Shown here: in pieces, positions 1 to 8,548 of the stretch
Numbering within the stretch: position 1 is the stretch's first letter
Layout of the letters: every line of letters starts with the position of its first letter
Source: JAFGXF01 sp963732595
GTDB lineage: Bacteria; Chloroflexota; Anaerolineae; Anaerolineales; Anaerolineaceae
NCBI GenBank assembly: GCA_963732595.1
Contig: CAVSZZ010000002.1
Location: 1,550,001-1,614,000 of the forward strand
Length of the DNA stretch: 64,000 nt
Direction of reading: 5' to 3'
The notes under the pieces: generated by a model
What the model saw: only the letters and a program-made list of their open reading frames with translations
Told to the model about the DNA's origin: nothing
The model's database searches: none
Made by a program: the position numbers and the translations under genes

Positions 1-342
1 ATATTGCCCCCAGAGGTCAGGCTGGTGGCGGCCGGTGCCAGGCTTTCCGGCAGGATGACCGTGCGGCGCAGCGATGCATCCACCACGGCCACGCCTTCGG
101 TGTTTTTTACCAGGTCAACGATCTCGGTCTGGAATGGAGCCTGGGAGGCGGTTTGGATGGTCAGGTCGATCTGACCGGAAGCAGCCTGCATGGTGCTGGT
201 GAAGACCTGCAGGAACGTGGGCAGGAGTCGAGTTCATGCCAAAGATGATGGTTACCCCGAAGACCACAGCCAGGGTGGTTAACACTGTACGTAACTTGCG
301 ACCCCACAGGTAGCGGGCCGCCAGTTTCCACTGGACGTTCAT
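1..342 (-). CDS. FtsX/MacB-type ABC transporter permease, N-terminal part
   Basis: This is the start of an ABC exporter permease; the gene runs off the left window edge. The first ~38 residues show a basic N-terminus (WKLAARYLWGRKLRT) and one membrane helix (VLTTLAVVFGVTIIFG), the usual beginning of FtsX-like permeases of the MacB/LolCE type. After about position 231 the reading moves to another frame, in which a plausible periplasmic continuation (LPTFLQVFTSTMQAASGQID) is found, so one extra base is likely there. Its ATG overlaps the stop of the upstream ATPase gene, so the two are translationally coupled and form one exporter. The substrate cannot be told. Confidence 0.75.
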
Positions 343-1077
343 AGGTCCCCGGCTTTCTTCTTTAGGGTCTTGGTGCGTTCGGCCGCGCTGCCGGTCAGGC
401 GGGTTTCATCCACGATGTTGCCGTCTTTCAGGAAGACGATCCGGTCGGCGGCTGCTGCAATGCGTGGATCGTGGGTGACCATTAGAACCGTTCGATCATA
501 ATCGTCGACGATCTTGCGCAGCAGGGTAGCCAGCTCGTCGGACGAGCGTGAGTCCAGGTTGCCGGTGGGTTCATCCGCCAGGATGAGGGCCGGGTCGTGC
601 ACCAGGGCGCGGGCAATGGCCACACGCTGCTGCTGGCCGCCGGAAAGTTCATCTGGGCGGTGGTCCATGCGGTCCTTCAGACCGACCCGCGCCAGCCATT
701 CGCCGGCGCGTTTTTTGGCCTCGGCCGGCTTGACACTATCCAGGGTGAGCGGTAATGAAGCGTTTTCAAGCGCCGTTAGAACCGGGATCAGATTGAAGAA
801 CTGGAAGATGAAACCCACATTCTGGCGGCGGAATTTGGTCACCTGGTTGTCGTCCAAGGTGGAAACATCCTTGCCGTCCAGGATGACCTTGCCGGAGCTG
901 GGGCGATCCAGGCTGCCGATCAGGTGCAGCAGGGTGGATTTGCCGCAGCCACTGGGGCCCATGACGGCCAGGAACTCGCCGGCTTTGATATTCAGGTTGA
1001 TGCCATCCACAGCGGCGATGGCGGTGTCGCCTTCGCCGTAGAGTCTTGGTTAATTGTTCAGTTTTAACGATATCCAT
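339..1077 (-). CDS. ABC transporter ATP-binding protein, LolD/MacB family
   Basis: Nucleotide-binding subunit that would energise the adjacent FtsX-type permease. Walker A (GPSGCGKST), the Q-loop region (FIFQFFNLIPVLTA), the signature LSGGQQQR and Walker B (LILADEPTGNLD) are all present, in the arrangement typical of the LolD/MacB/FtsE branch. The natural start is the ATG at 1077 (MDIVKTEQLTKT); one extra base near 1041 breaks the frame, and correcting it gives the expected KTYGEGDTAIAAVDGI. The downstream PadR gene lies on the same strand just upstream in transcription order and probably controls the exporter. Confidence 0.9.
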
Positions 1078-1135
1078 TTTGTCCTCTTGATTTCATTGGT
1101 CTCCGCTGTTGGGAGTGACAGTGCATGCAGGGATG

Positions 1136-1759
1136 CTATTTCTTGACGCGTTCAGGCAGGCCGACCGGCGGATCCTTGGCGCTGTTGGGTGGGCGACCGC
1201 GGCTGCGTGCCAGGGGAGACGGCACCGGCTGATTGCGGATGTCATCGAGGCGGGCTTCGACCATGTCCAGCCAGCGCAGGTCGGCTTCGAGGTGCATGAT
1301 GGTTTGATCGTGCAGCAGAAGGATGGCCAGGTCGCGTTCCGGATCGGTGGCGCTGCGCTGGGCAGTTGCATCATGCAGCTGCCGGTACAGGCTGGCGCGC
1401 TGGGTTTGCAGGATGTGATAGGGGTCGGCATTGCCGGTGGCCAGGCTTAATACCAGCTTGAGGTAGACCTCATCCTGCTGGTGAGAAGCCACGACCGGGG
1501 AATCGAACCACTGCTTGAGTTCTTTTACCCCGGCTGGGGTGATGGCATAGATGGTCTTCTCTGGTCCGCCCTCCTGAACGGTGGCCTGTTGGGCCACCAG
1601 GCCTGCTTCGGCCAGCCGGGAGAGTGTGGTGTAGACCTGGGCTGGTTTCAGGTCCCAGTTGGACTCGCCGCCCAGCATGGCGACGAAGGCGGAACGCAAT
1701 TCGTAACCGTGGCGGGGTTTTTGGGCGAGGAGACCGAGTAGGGCGTTGCGGACTGACAT
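1136..1759 (-). CDS. PadR family transcriptional regulator
   Basis: Cytoplasmic DNA-binding regulator of 207 residues. The first ~85 residues are a PadR winged helix: NALLGLLAQKPRHGYEL, then LKPAQVYTTLSRLAEAGLV, then a beta wing with GPEKTIYAITPAGVKEL. The C-terminal half is the helical dimerisation region seen in longer (type s1) PadR proteins. It is co-oriented with and 58 bp from the ABC exporter, the usual arrangement for PadR repressors that respond to a toxic compound and control its efflux. The promoter region carries a repeated 12-bp box, suggesting autoregulation. The inducer is unknown. Confidence 0.9.
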   Translation of the reverse strand: MSVRNALLGLLAQKPRHGYELRSAFVAMLGGESNWDLKPAQVYTTLSRLAEAGLVAQQATVQEGGPEKTIYAITPAGVKELKQWFDSPVVASHQQDEVYLKLVLSLATGNADPYHILQTQRASLYRQLHDATAQRSATDPERDLAILLLHDQTIMHLEADLRWLDMVEARLDDIRNQPVPSPLARSRGRPPNSAKDPPVGLPERVKK

Positions 1760-1770
1760 ATATCTACTCT

Positions 1771-1821
1771 ACAAGTTATTAGAATAGACGATAATATAAA
1801 ACAAGTTACTAGTTTTGTCAA
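1771..1821 (-). promoter_or_regulatory. padR-exporter promoter with repeated operator-like boxes
   Basis: On the minus strand there is a TTGACA -35 (1816-1821), a 17-bp spacer and a TATATT -10 (1793-1798). A 12-bp box reading ACAAGTTAYTAG on the plus strand occurs twice as a direct repeat (1771-1782 and 1801-1812). One copy lies inside the spacer and the other just downstream of the -10, about three helical turns apart. This placement fits autorepression by PadR; the binding itself is inferred. Confidence 0.6.
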
Positions 1822-1865
1822 GAGTTGAACGCGGGATATAATCAAGAAGACAAAAAGGAAAGACA

Positions 1866-2285
1866 ATGACCATCAACTACCGTACCATGACCATCCAGGA
1901 TTATGAAGAAGTCTATGCCCTTTGGCAATCCACCCCCGGCATCGGCCTGTCGGAGGCCGACTCGCGCGAGGGCATCGCCAGATTTTTGGCTGCCAACCCA
2001 GGGCGCTGTTTTGTCGCGCTGGATGGCGACGAACTGGTCGGGGCGGTCATGTGCGGCTGTGACGGGCGGCGCGGCTACCTGCACCACCTGGCCGTTCGGC
2101 AGGAGATGCGCGGCCAGGGTATCGGCCGTCAGCTGGTCGAGGAGTGCATGAAGGCTTTGCGCGCCATTGGCATCGCCAAAGCCCATATCTTTGTGATCAA
2201 GGATAATGAATCCGGCAAGGTCTTCTGGCGTAACGCCGGCTGGCAGGAGCGCGATGATCTGACGGTTATGTCAAGAATGGTATAA
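1866..2285 (+). CDS. GNAT family N-acetyltransferase
   Basis: A 139-residue single-domain acetyltransferase that transfers an acetyl group from acetyl-CoA to an unknown amine. The acetyl-CoA binding motif A is clear (LAVRQEMRGQGIGRQLVEE, about residues 79-97), as is the later motif B region (AHIFVIKDNESGKVFWRNAGW). It resembles YpeA-type GNATs. It is transcribed divergently from padR. A decayed copy of the same C-terminal signature (ERDDLxVMSRxV) is found 2.1 kb downstream, beyond the glycosyltransferase-like gene. Confidence 0.88.
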   Translation: MTINYRTMTIQDYEEVYALWQSTPGIGLSEADSREGIARFLAANPGRCFVALDGDELVGAVMCGCDGRRGYLHHLAVRQEMRGQGIGRQLVEECMKALRAIGIAKAHIFVIKDNESGKVFWRNAGWQERDDLTVMSRMV

Positions 2286-2455
2286 GTAGTAACATAATGA
2301 TTCGCTCATCCAGCAGATCAATTGTTTCAGAAGGTTACTGTTGAAAGATGCCCCATCAGCACAGCCGTATGCTCGGCAGGCATAGTTTATCGATGGAATA
2401 AGTTTTATACTAATAACATCCCTGAAATAATGCATGAAGTATAAAAAGAGGCAAC

Positions 2456-4060
2456 ATGGATGCAATTCCTAATTTGCTTGGTAAAGTGGAAAAATCACAT
2501 AAATGGATCGTCATTATTTTTTTCTCACTTTATCTTGTAGTTGGACTTTTAATATTCAATGATTATGGCCTGGCGGTGGATGACTCGGCTCAAAAATTAT
2601 TAGGTGATCAAAGCTTTAATTACATTTTCAAGGGACAGCCGGATCTGTTAATAAGCCGTGACCGGGATCATGGTGCCGCATTTGAATTAACCATTACTCT
2701 CCTGTACACGATCCTGAACTTGAAAACCGATGTCCAGATTTATTATTTCAGGCATCTGGCTGCATTCCTGGCTTTTTTTACCGGCATGATATTCTTCTAT
2801 CGTTTATTGAAAATGCGGTTCGAAAACTGGAAACTTGCTTTATTGGGAACGATATTCCTGATATTAAGTCCGCGGATATTTGAGAGTTCTTTTGTAAACA
2901 CAAAAGATATCCCTTTCATGGCGTTTTCCATCATTTCGCTCTACACATTATTTGTCTATGACAGATCCAGAAGACCAGGGGATGCGATCATCCATGGGGC
3001 GGTAACTGGCTATATGATTGCCATCCGGCCGGTCGGTATCTTAATGGTGGCAATTACCGGTTTGTTATGGTTAACGCACCTTATTCATGACCCAAGGCAG
3101 GATAAGCATAAAATCGGCTATTCGTTCTCAGGATTTGGCTTATTCGTTTTATTTACAGTGTTATTCATTTACCTGTGGTGGCCATGGCTGTGGGACGATC
3201 CTATCAATAATTTTACCGCGGGCGTTATCTCCATGTCTCAATATTTGATCTGGCAAGGCGAGGTTCTGTATATTGGGAAACTATATGACCCAAAAACACT
3301 TCCTTGGCATTACACCCTGATCTGGATTTTGGTTACGACCCCCTTGATATATTCCTTTTATTTCCTGTTGGGTGTGTTTGATTCGATCAAGCGACAGTTC
3401 CAAACGCGTTTTTCTATCACGGATTTTAATATTCGATATGATTTGGTGATGCTGACTTGGTTTTTTATTCCGCTGATAATGGTTGCTGTACTTCATTCAG
3501 TTTTGTATTCGGGTTGGCGGCATATGTTCTTCATCTACCCCGCTATGCTGGTCCTGGCGATCAATGGTATTTGTTTTTTAATGAGTAATGTGAAGAAAGC
3601 ATTCCACAGCAGACTTTTCCCAATTTTCGTAAGTGTCCCGATCTTTCTATCGATATTGGGAACATTGGCGACGATGATCATGTATCATCCTTATGAAGGA
3701 TTGTACTTTACGATATTTTCAGGAAAAAATATGAAATCAGCAAATTTTCGGTATGGAATGGATTTTTATGGTTTATGTTCGAAGGAAGCACTTGATCATG
3801 TCATCGAGATGAGTGGCACAGCAAAAGTAAAAATATTTCCCTCGACTTCAATTGTACGAAGAAGTGCCTTTCTAATCCCTTGGGATCAGCGAATCAGGAT
3901 CGAGTGGGTTGAAGATTTAAATGATGCCGAATATTTTATTGGGGCTTATCATGATCAACGCTCGCCCTTCATCCTACCGGAAAGTTTTAAAAAAGTGTAC
4001 TCGGTCGAGGTGGGTAAAGTCGATACTTGTGTCGTTTACAAATCGAGGGACGATCGCTAA
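2456..4060 (+). CDS. GT-C fold (PMT/GT39-like) membrane glycosyltransferase
   Basis: A 534-residue polytopic membrane protein with about ten hydrophobic helices. It has the layout of GT-C dolichyl/polyprenyl-phosphate-sugar transferases: a first helix, an external loop with an acidic DYGLAVDDS motif (about residues 37-45), and a conserved-looking NTKDIPFMAF segment. The C-terminal ~130 residues form a soluble domain. It starts after a GAGG ribosome site. It is noticeably more AT-rich than its neighbours and uses AT-ending codons, suggesting transfer from another lineage. The family is inferred from topology and motif only; donor and acceptor are unknown. Confidence 0.6.
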   Translation: MDAIPNLLGKVEKSHKWIVIIFFSLYLVVGLLIFNDYGLAVDDSAQKLLGDQSFNYIFKGQPDLLISRDRDHGAAFELTITLLYTILNLKTDVQIYYFRHLAAFLAFFTGMIFFYRLLKMRFENWKLALLGTIFLILSPRIFESSFVNTKDIPFMAFSIISLYTLFVYDRSRRPGDAIIHGAVTGYMIAIRPVGILMVAITGLLWLTHLIHDPRQDKHKIGYSFSGFGLFVLFTVLFIYLWWPWLWDDPINNFTAGVISMSQYLIWQGEVLYIGKLYDPKTLPWHYTLIWILVTTPLIYSFYFLLGVFDSIKRQFQTRFSITDFNIRYDLVMLTWFFIPLIMVAVLHSVLYSGWRHMFFIYPAMLVLAINGICFLMSNVKKAFHSRLFPIFVSVPIFLSILGTLATMIMYHPYEGLYFTIFSGKNMKSANFRYGMDFYGLCSKEALDHVIEMSGTAKVKIFPSTSIVRRSAFLIPWDQRIRIEWVEDLNDAEYFIGAYHDQRSPFILPESFKKVYSVEVGKVDTCVVYKSRDDR

Positions 4061-4202
4061 TAAAGGTCCTTAAGATCCGGGTCTTTATCAAGGTCATTAG
4101 GAATTGGTATTTTGAGGGCTTCCCTAGGGTTGTTCTCCGAGCATAATCGATCCTTATCTCGGGAGCCGGGAGAATGTGGAGGAATTTTCATTCAAACGAT
4201 AA

Positions 4203-4412
4203 AAACTGACAAATCCTTACAAAGGAATCCTGGTCAAGAACTGGCTTGAACATAGGCCATGGCATGGAATTCCCTTTGGATTTGTGGAGGCAAAAAGGAT
4301 TATTTTATGCTTATCCCGACTAGGTCCATGTCCAGGACAAAATAAAATTAATGCACCAGCGCTATATGGATATGAGCGCGATGACCTAGTGGTCATGTCA
4401 CGGGTGGTTTAG
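4203..4412 (+). pseudogene. Remnant of a GNAT acetyltransferase C-terminus
   Basis: The 404-bp gap after the glycosyltransferase-like gene holds an open frame without an ATG start. Its last codons (4359-4412) read ALYGYERDDLVVMSRVV followed by a stop. This matches the C-terminal signature of the acetyltransferase at 1866-2285 (GWQERDDLTVMSRMV). The upstream part of the frame has no recognisable GNAT motif A. It is best read as the decayed end of a paralogous acetyltransferase gene. Confidence 0.55.
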
Positions 4413-4418
4413 ATAATG

Positions 4419-4446
4419 AACAACCCCGGTCGAGACCGGGGTTGTT
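4419..4446. terminator. Perfect 13-bp hairpin, convergent terminator
   Basis: AACAACCCCGGTC and its exact complement are separated by two bases. It lies between the acetyltransferase remnant and the 3' end of the minus-strand secreted-protein gene, so it can end transcripts from either side. There is no long T-tract. Confidence 0.65.
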
Positions 4447-4464
4447 GTTGAATCTGTTAGGAAA

Positions 4465-6813
4465 CTACGGTTTCACCAGCATGGGCATGAAGCTGAACAG
4501 GCGCGTATAAGCCAGCTTCAAGTCACCGTTGGCTTGGTCATAGTAACTGATATAAGCCATCCCCGCACTGTTGATCTTGAGCGATGGGTATAGACCGACA
4601 GAACCCCCATCATCGAGCACCTCGCATTGCCAGGCACTGTCATCTCCACAGTTGCCATTCCCTGCGCCAACTTGATGAGCCAGGCGGAGGGAATGTTGCC
4701 CATTCGCATCACTATAAGCGATCCAGGGAGTTCCCTGGTAGAGAACCAGAGAGCTGCTGGAACTGCCGCCATTCGTCCCATCTGCCACCACGATTGAAGT
4801 TGTTCCGGACGGCAGTGACATCACGGCATATTTAAGTGAACCGGGTGAATAACTGATGACAACCTGGGAATCCGATGCAAGTGCCAGTGAACTGTCAATG
4901 TAATCATGGCCGGGCGTGCTGTCCACGACGCTGCATGTCCAGCTTCCCGGGTAGGAGCCACCCGAGCAGCCTGCCCCACCGCTGAAAACCACGGTTGCCA
5001 GTTTAATCTGGTCCGCGACGCTGTTCTGGTAGCTGATAACCGGAATATTGGTTGAATCTAAAACCAGCGAAGGTTTTCCAGATGCAGTGCCCAGACCAGT
5101 GTCGATCACCTCACAATCCCAGTTGGCATCGCCATTACAGTTATAGTCAGGGGATCCTAAGTAAGCTGCAAGCTTTAATTCTCCTAGGGATGTCAAGTAA
5201 GCGATTCTAGCTCTTCCATTGGATTCGAAGGCCAGGCTGGGTAAAAAGCCGACGAGTCCGGCTATGCTTTCGATGGTTGTACAACTCCAGGCTGCATTCC
5301 CCGGGCAATTACCGCCCGACTCAACATACCAGGCAAATCCCAACCCCGAGGAGGTGTCTGTGTACGCCATATAGCTGACTGCTGGGTAGCCTGTGATTGG
5401 GTTAATGGCAATGGACGGCTTATAGCCTGTACCCCAGCCGGTGGTACTGTCATCCAGCTGCTCACATTCCCAAGGAGCTGCCGTGGCCGGGTCGCTGCAG
5501 CCTGCCGCGATATCTGACCAGGTCGTATGGATGGGTGAGGCCGGCATCGAAAGGTAATCCATATACGCGATATGGGGAACCCCATCTAAGGTCACAGCCA
5601 GTGAACTGTCTTGGCCAATATTCCCTGAATCCGCCACGATTGAGGGCGTATCCCAACTTGAGGACTTGCAGGTGTACTCGAGATAGCCATTGGTCGTTTG
5701 ATAATACAGGATGCATGGATATGCCGTGGGGGACGTGTTATACGCGATCGCAGTCTGGCCGCCGAAGGTGGCGCCGGTGATATTTTCATTCGTCCAGGAT
5801 CCTCCGGATGGGCTGCTTCCAAAGGCATGCATCACATGATGGTCGTCTGATACGGTATAGGAAATGTGGGGTAAACCGGTGGGATCCACTGTGAGTGACA
5901 GGTCTTTATCTTTCAGGTCCAAACCTGGGCGTAACAGACTGAGATGCCAGCCGCCTGCATCCTGATAGGCAAAACTCAGCCCTGCTGCGGTATCGTGAAA
6001 CGCAATGCGTGGGTAATTGTTGTACAGAGCCAGCGAGGTGGGATCCTGGATGGTCCCGGTCTGACCTGGAACAGTCTCGCACTGCCAATTCATTCCATCA
6101 CCACAATTCCCGCTTCCCCCACCCACACGATACGCATGCTTCAGTATGAAGGTTCCATCCACATAACTGATATGCGGGGTACCATCGCTGGCGATGGCGA
6201 TGGAGGTCCCCACGCTGTCATAGATGGCAGCTGCCACCTGCTCGGGCGTGCTCCAGCTGCAACTGATGAAGGGAAAACTCCCGGTACAGGTTCGCCTTGA
6301 ATATTTCACATAGTAGGTTGTTCCAACATGACTGGTATAGCTGATATGGGGTTGTCCGCTATCTAACACTGCGATGGCGTTTCCCTTGCCGCTTGAGACG
6401 GTTGCATCAATCGTTTCAACCTCCCACCCCTGAATGAAGATATTATCGGAAGGGGTGGCAAATTTGAGAGACTGATTGATCGAATCAAAGTAGCTGATGA
6501 AAGTACGCCCGTAAGCATCCTTGGCCAGGGAGGCATAAGAGCCGACACCCGGGCTATCATCGAGTGTCTCTATGACCCAGCTCGAACTCACATAATTCCA
6601 GTACCGCAGGTAAAGATGGTCCCCTCCAAAAGCCATGGTCGGGATCCCATCAATGACCTTCAGCATGCTGGAGGATAAATGGTCGAAATACATGGGCGCA
6701 TCGAGGGTTTCAATGATCCAGCTCGCCTGGGGATTTGGTGAGGAGGCTGCGGATATGAGCAACGAGAATACGATCAGAACAAGGAAGGGAAATTTTAGCC
6801 TGAGTATATTCAT
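4465..6813 (-). CDS. Large secreted repeat protein with C-terminal anchor-like tail
   Basis: An exported protein of 782 residues. It starts with a signal peptide (MNILRLKFPFLVLIVFSLLISA, cleavage near the SAASSP region). The rest is built of repeating ~60-residue blades with recurrent elements such as WIIETLD/WQCEVLDDG, PHISYxD/PVISYQN and LKxA, plus many pairs of cysteines in GNCGDxxWQCE motifs. This points to a beta-propeller-like or stacked beta architecture. The last residues (FSFMPMLVKP) match the tail found on other exported proteins here. No catalytic motif is visible. A strong promoter precedes it and a hairpin follows it. Confidence 0.75.
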   Translation of the reverse strand: MNILRLKFPFLVLIVFSLLISAASSPNPQASWIIETLDAPMYFDHLSSSMLKVIDGIPTMAFGGDHLYLRYWNYVSSSWVIETLDDSPGVGSYASLAKDAYGRTFISYFDSINQSLKFATPSDNIFIQGWEVETIDATVSSGKGNAIAVLDSGQPHISYTSHVGTTYYVKYSRRTCTGSFPFISCSWSTPEQVAAAIYDSVGTSIAIASDGTPHISYVDGTFILKHAYRVGGGSGNCGDGMNWQCETVPGQTGTIQDPTSLALYNNYPRIAFHDTAAGLSFAYQDAGGWHLSLLRPGLDLKDKDLSLTVDPTGLPHISYTVSDDHHVMHAFGSSPSGGSWTNENITGATFGGQTAIAYNTSPTAYPCILYYQTTNGYLEYTCKSSSWDTPSIVADSGNIGQDSSLAVTLDGVPHIAYMDYLSMPASPIHTTWSDIAAGCSDPATAAPWECEQLDDSTTGWGTGYKPSIAINPITGYPAVSYMAYTDTSSGLGFAWYVESGGNCPGNAAWSCTTIESIAGLVGFLPSLAFESNGRARIAYLTSLGELKLAAYLGSPDYNCNGDANWDCEVIDTGLGTASGKPSLVLDSTNIPVISYQNSVADQIKLATVVFSGGAGCSGGSYPGSWTCSVVDSTPGHDYIDSSLALASDSQVVISYSPGSLKYAVMSLPSGTTSIVVADGTNGGSSSSSLVLYQGTPWIAYSDANGQHSLRLAHQVGAGNGNCGDDSAWQCEVLDDGGSVGLYPSLKINSAGMAYISYYDQANGDLKLAYTRLFSFMPMLVKP

Positions 6814-6907
6814 CTGGACTCTCCTGATATCACCATGACGGCTGATGATGATGGACCGTTCACCCAGGCTGATTGAGGAAGGTTGATGAATTAATGGGTA
6901 TGTAACA

Positions 6908-6935
6908 TTTATAGCACAAAGAACTTCTTTGTCAA
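6908..6935 (-). promoter_or_regulatory. Promoter of the secreted repeat protein with palindrome in spacer
   Basis: Minus-strand TTGACA (6930-6935), 16-bp spacer and TATAAA (6908-6913). The spacer region holds a perfect palindrome, ACAAAGAA-C-TTCTTTGT (6916-6932), which would let a dimeric regulator cover the promoter. The regulator is unknown. Confidence 0.6.
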
Positions 6936-7073
6936 TTAGGTAGCGCTGGGACCAGGAATTATTTAAAGAGAACTATCTCTCATAATATGATCGATATTCA
7001 CCAGTCCGCAGGAAAACCGGTAAAATAGCAGGGTTATGAATACAAACCATACTGAAATCCCATGTAAAGGCCG

Positions 7074-7490
7074 ATGCCCGGCTTGACCCCCGGCCGGCGC
7101 TGGCAGCCGGCCTTTAAACCCTTCACCCACCGCAGCTTCTGGCAGAAGTTGGAAGAGCGCGTGGAATTGCTGATCAAAGGACCCATCTTCGGCTGCCGGC
7201 AGTGCGGCAACTGCCTGCTGCAGGAGACGGCCTTCATCTGCCCGATGGAATGTCCCAAGGGGCTGCGCAATGGTCCCTGCGGTGGAGCCACCGAGTTCTG
7301 TTACATCGACCCGACCCGGCCGTGCATCTGGTATCACATCTATCGGCGCTCGTTCAGGCTCAATCGCCAGGAACGGCTGCTGGAAGTCCTGCCGCCCATG
7401 GACTGGGCGCGTGCCGGCAACAACCTGGTCAGTGAGGTGATTGCAGCGATGTCCGAAAGGTCGGCTCAAGCGCATCATGTCAGGGGATGA
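7074..7490 (+). CDS. MTHFR_C-type cysteine-rich protein (partner of MTHFR)
   Basis: A 138-residue cytoplasmic protein with a dense cysteine region (GCRQCGNC, ICPMECPKG, GPCGG at about residues 40-75). This matches the domain known as the methylenetetrahydrofolate reductase C-terminal domain, a zinc or Fe-S type module encoded separately from or fused to MTHFR in acetogens and related anaerobes. Its stop overlaps the start of the MTHFR gene by four bases (ATGA), so the two proteins should be made in step and act together in reducing methylene-THF to methyl-THF. An in-frame stop sits just before 7074, and this is the first ATG after it. Confidence 0.8.
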   Translation: MPGLTPGRRWQPAFKPFTHRSFWQKLEERVELLIKGPIFGCRQCGNCLLQETAFICPMECPKGLRNGPCGGATEFCYIDPTRPCIWYHIYRRSFRLNRQERLLEVLPPMDWARAGNNLVSEVIAAMSERSAQAHHVRG

Positions 7491-8509
7491 CCAAAAAGGA
7501 AGGGGGCAGCCGTCTGGCGGTGATCGAAAACGAGGTCTTCCTACCCATCCGCCAGCCGGATTGGTGGCAGGGTGACAGTGCCCACCATCCACCGGCTGAC
7601 CACGAGCCGGTTTCAAAGCTGGAGCGTGACCTCAAGGCCGGGAAGTTCGTCGTCACGGTCGAGATCACAGCCCCCTTGAGTGATAACACCACCAATCTGG
7701 TCGAGGAGATCGAGCTGATCAAGCCGCATGCCTCAGCCATCAATTTCACCGACAGCGCCTCGGCCAACCCGCGCATGTCGAGCGAAGCCTGCAGCAAGAT
7801 CGCCCTGGAAAATGGCGCTGAACCCATCTTGCAGATCTCCGCCCGCGATCACACCCGCACCGTCCTGCAGGCTAAAGCCCTGGGTGCCTCTGCCCTGGGG
7901 ATCCATAACCTGTTCGTGGTGACCGGCGACAGCCCGATCATCGGACCCAGCCCGACCGCCCGGCTGGATATCGTCGACCTGGATTCGGTCCAGATGCTGT
8001 GGATCCTGCGGCGCATGCGCGACGAGGGCATTTACCTGGGTGGACGTAAGATGAAATTCCCCCCAAGATTCTTCCTGGGTGCGGCCGCATCTCCCATGGC
8101 CAGCCGCCCGGAATACCAGGCCATCCGTGAGGAGAAGAAGGCCAATGCCGGGGCGCAGTTCTTTCAGACCAACGTGATCTATGATCTGGCTGCGCTTGAA
8201 ACCTGGATGAATGCACTGACCAAACGCAATGTGCTCGGCAAGGTGAAAATTCTGGTGGGGATCAACATCCTTAAGAGCCTGGCCATGGCGCAATACCTGG
8301 ATCGCGAGATCCCGGGTGTTTTCATCCCCGGGGTTGTCACGGCAAGAATGGAAAAAGCCGGGGAGGGAGCGGATCAGGAAGGCTTCCAGCTGGCGTTGGA
8401 ATTAATCGAGGGCATCCGCAAGATCAAGGAAGTGAACGGCATTCACATCATGCCGGTCGGGCGCGAAAAGGATGTGCCACGCTTGCTGAAGGAATCCGGT
8501 CTGACTTGA
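7487..8509 (+). CDS. metF: Methylenetetrahydrofolate reductase
   Basis: A 340-residue TIM-barrel flavoenzyme that reduces 5,10-methylene-THF to 5-methyl-THF in methionine synthesis or the methyl branch of the Wood-Ljungdahl pathway. The barrel begins with KFVVTVEITAPLS. Family elements follow in order: SAINFTDSASANPRMSS, EPILQISARDHTR, HNLFVVTGDSP (FAD-binding segment), FFLGAAASPMA and AGAQFFQTNVIYD. The C-terminus IHIMPVGREKDVPRLL resembles that of archaeal and acetogen-type enzymes. A ~45-residue extension precedes the barrel. Coupled to the cysteine-rich partner upstream; electron donor unknown. Confidence 0.92.
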   Translation: MTKKEGGSRLAVIENEVFLPIRQPDWWQGDSAHHPPADHEPVSKLERDLKAGKFVVTVEITAPLSDNTTNLVEEIELIKPHASAINFTDSASANPRMSSEACSKIALENGAEPILQISARDHTRTVLQAKALGASALGIHNLFVVTGDSPIIGPSPTARLDIVDLDSVQMLWILRRMRDEGIYLGGRKMKFPPRFFLGAAASPMASRPEYQAIREEKKANAGAQFFQTNVIYDLAALETWMNALTKRNVLGKVKILVGINILKSLAMAQYLDREIPGVFIPGVVTARMEKAGEGADQEGFQLALELIEGIRKIKEVNGIHIMPVGREKDVPRLLKESGLT

Positions 8510-8548
8510 TCCAGGTCGATGCAGGCCGGTTCCCGTACGGATGTCTCC

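Noticed and set aside
7036..7086. Short frame starting ATG 7036 (MNTNHTEIPCKGRCPA) as a true N-terminus of the cysteine-rich MTHFR partner
   Set aside because: Joining it would need a missing base rather than the extra base seen elsewhere, and ATG 7074 is a usable start; left as an unlikely alternative.
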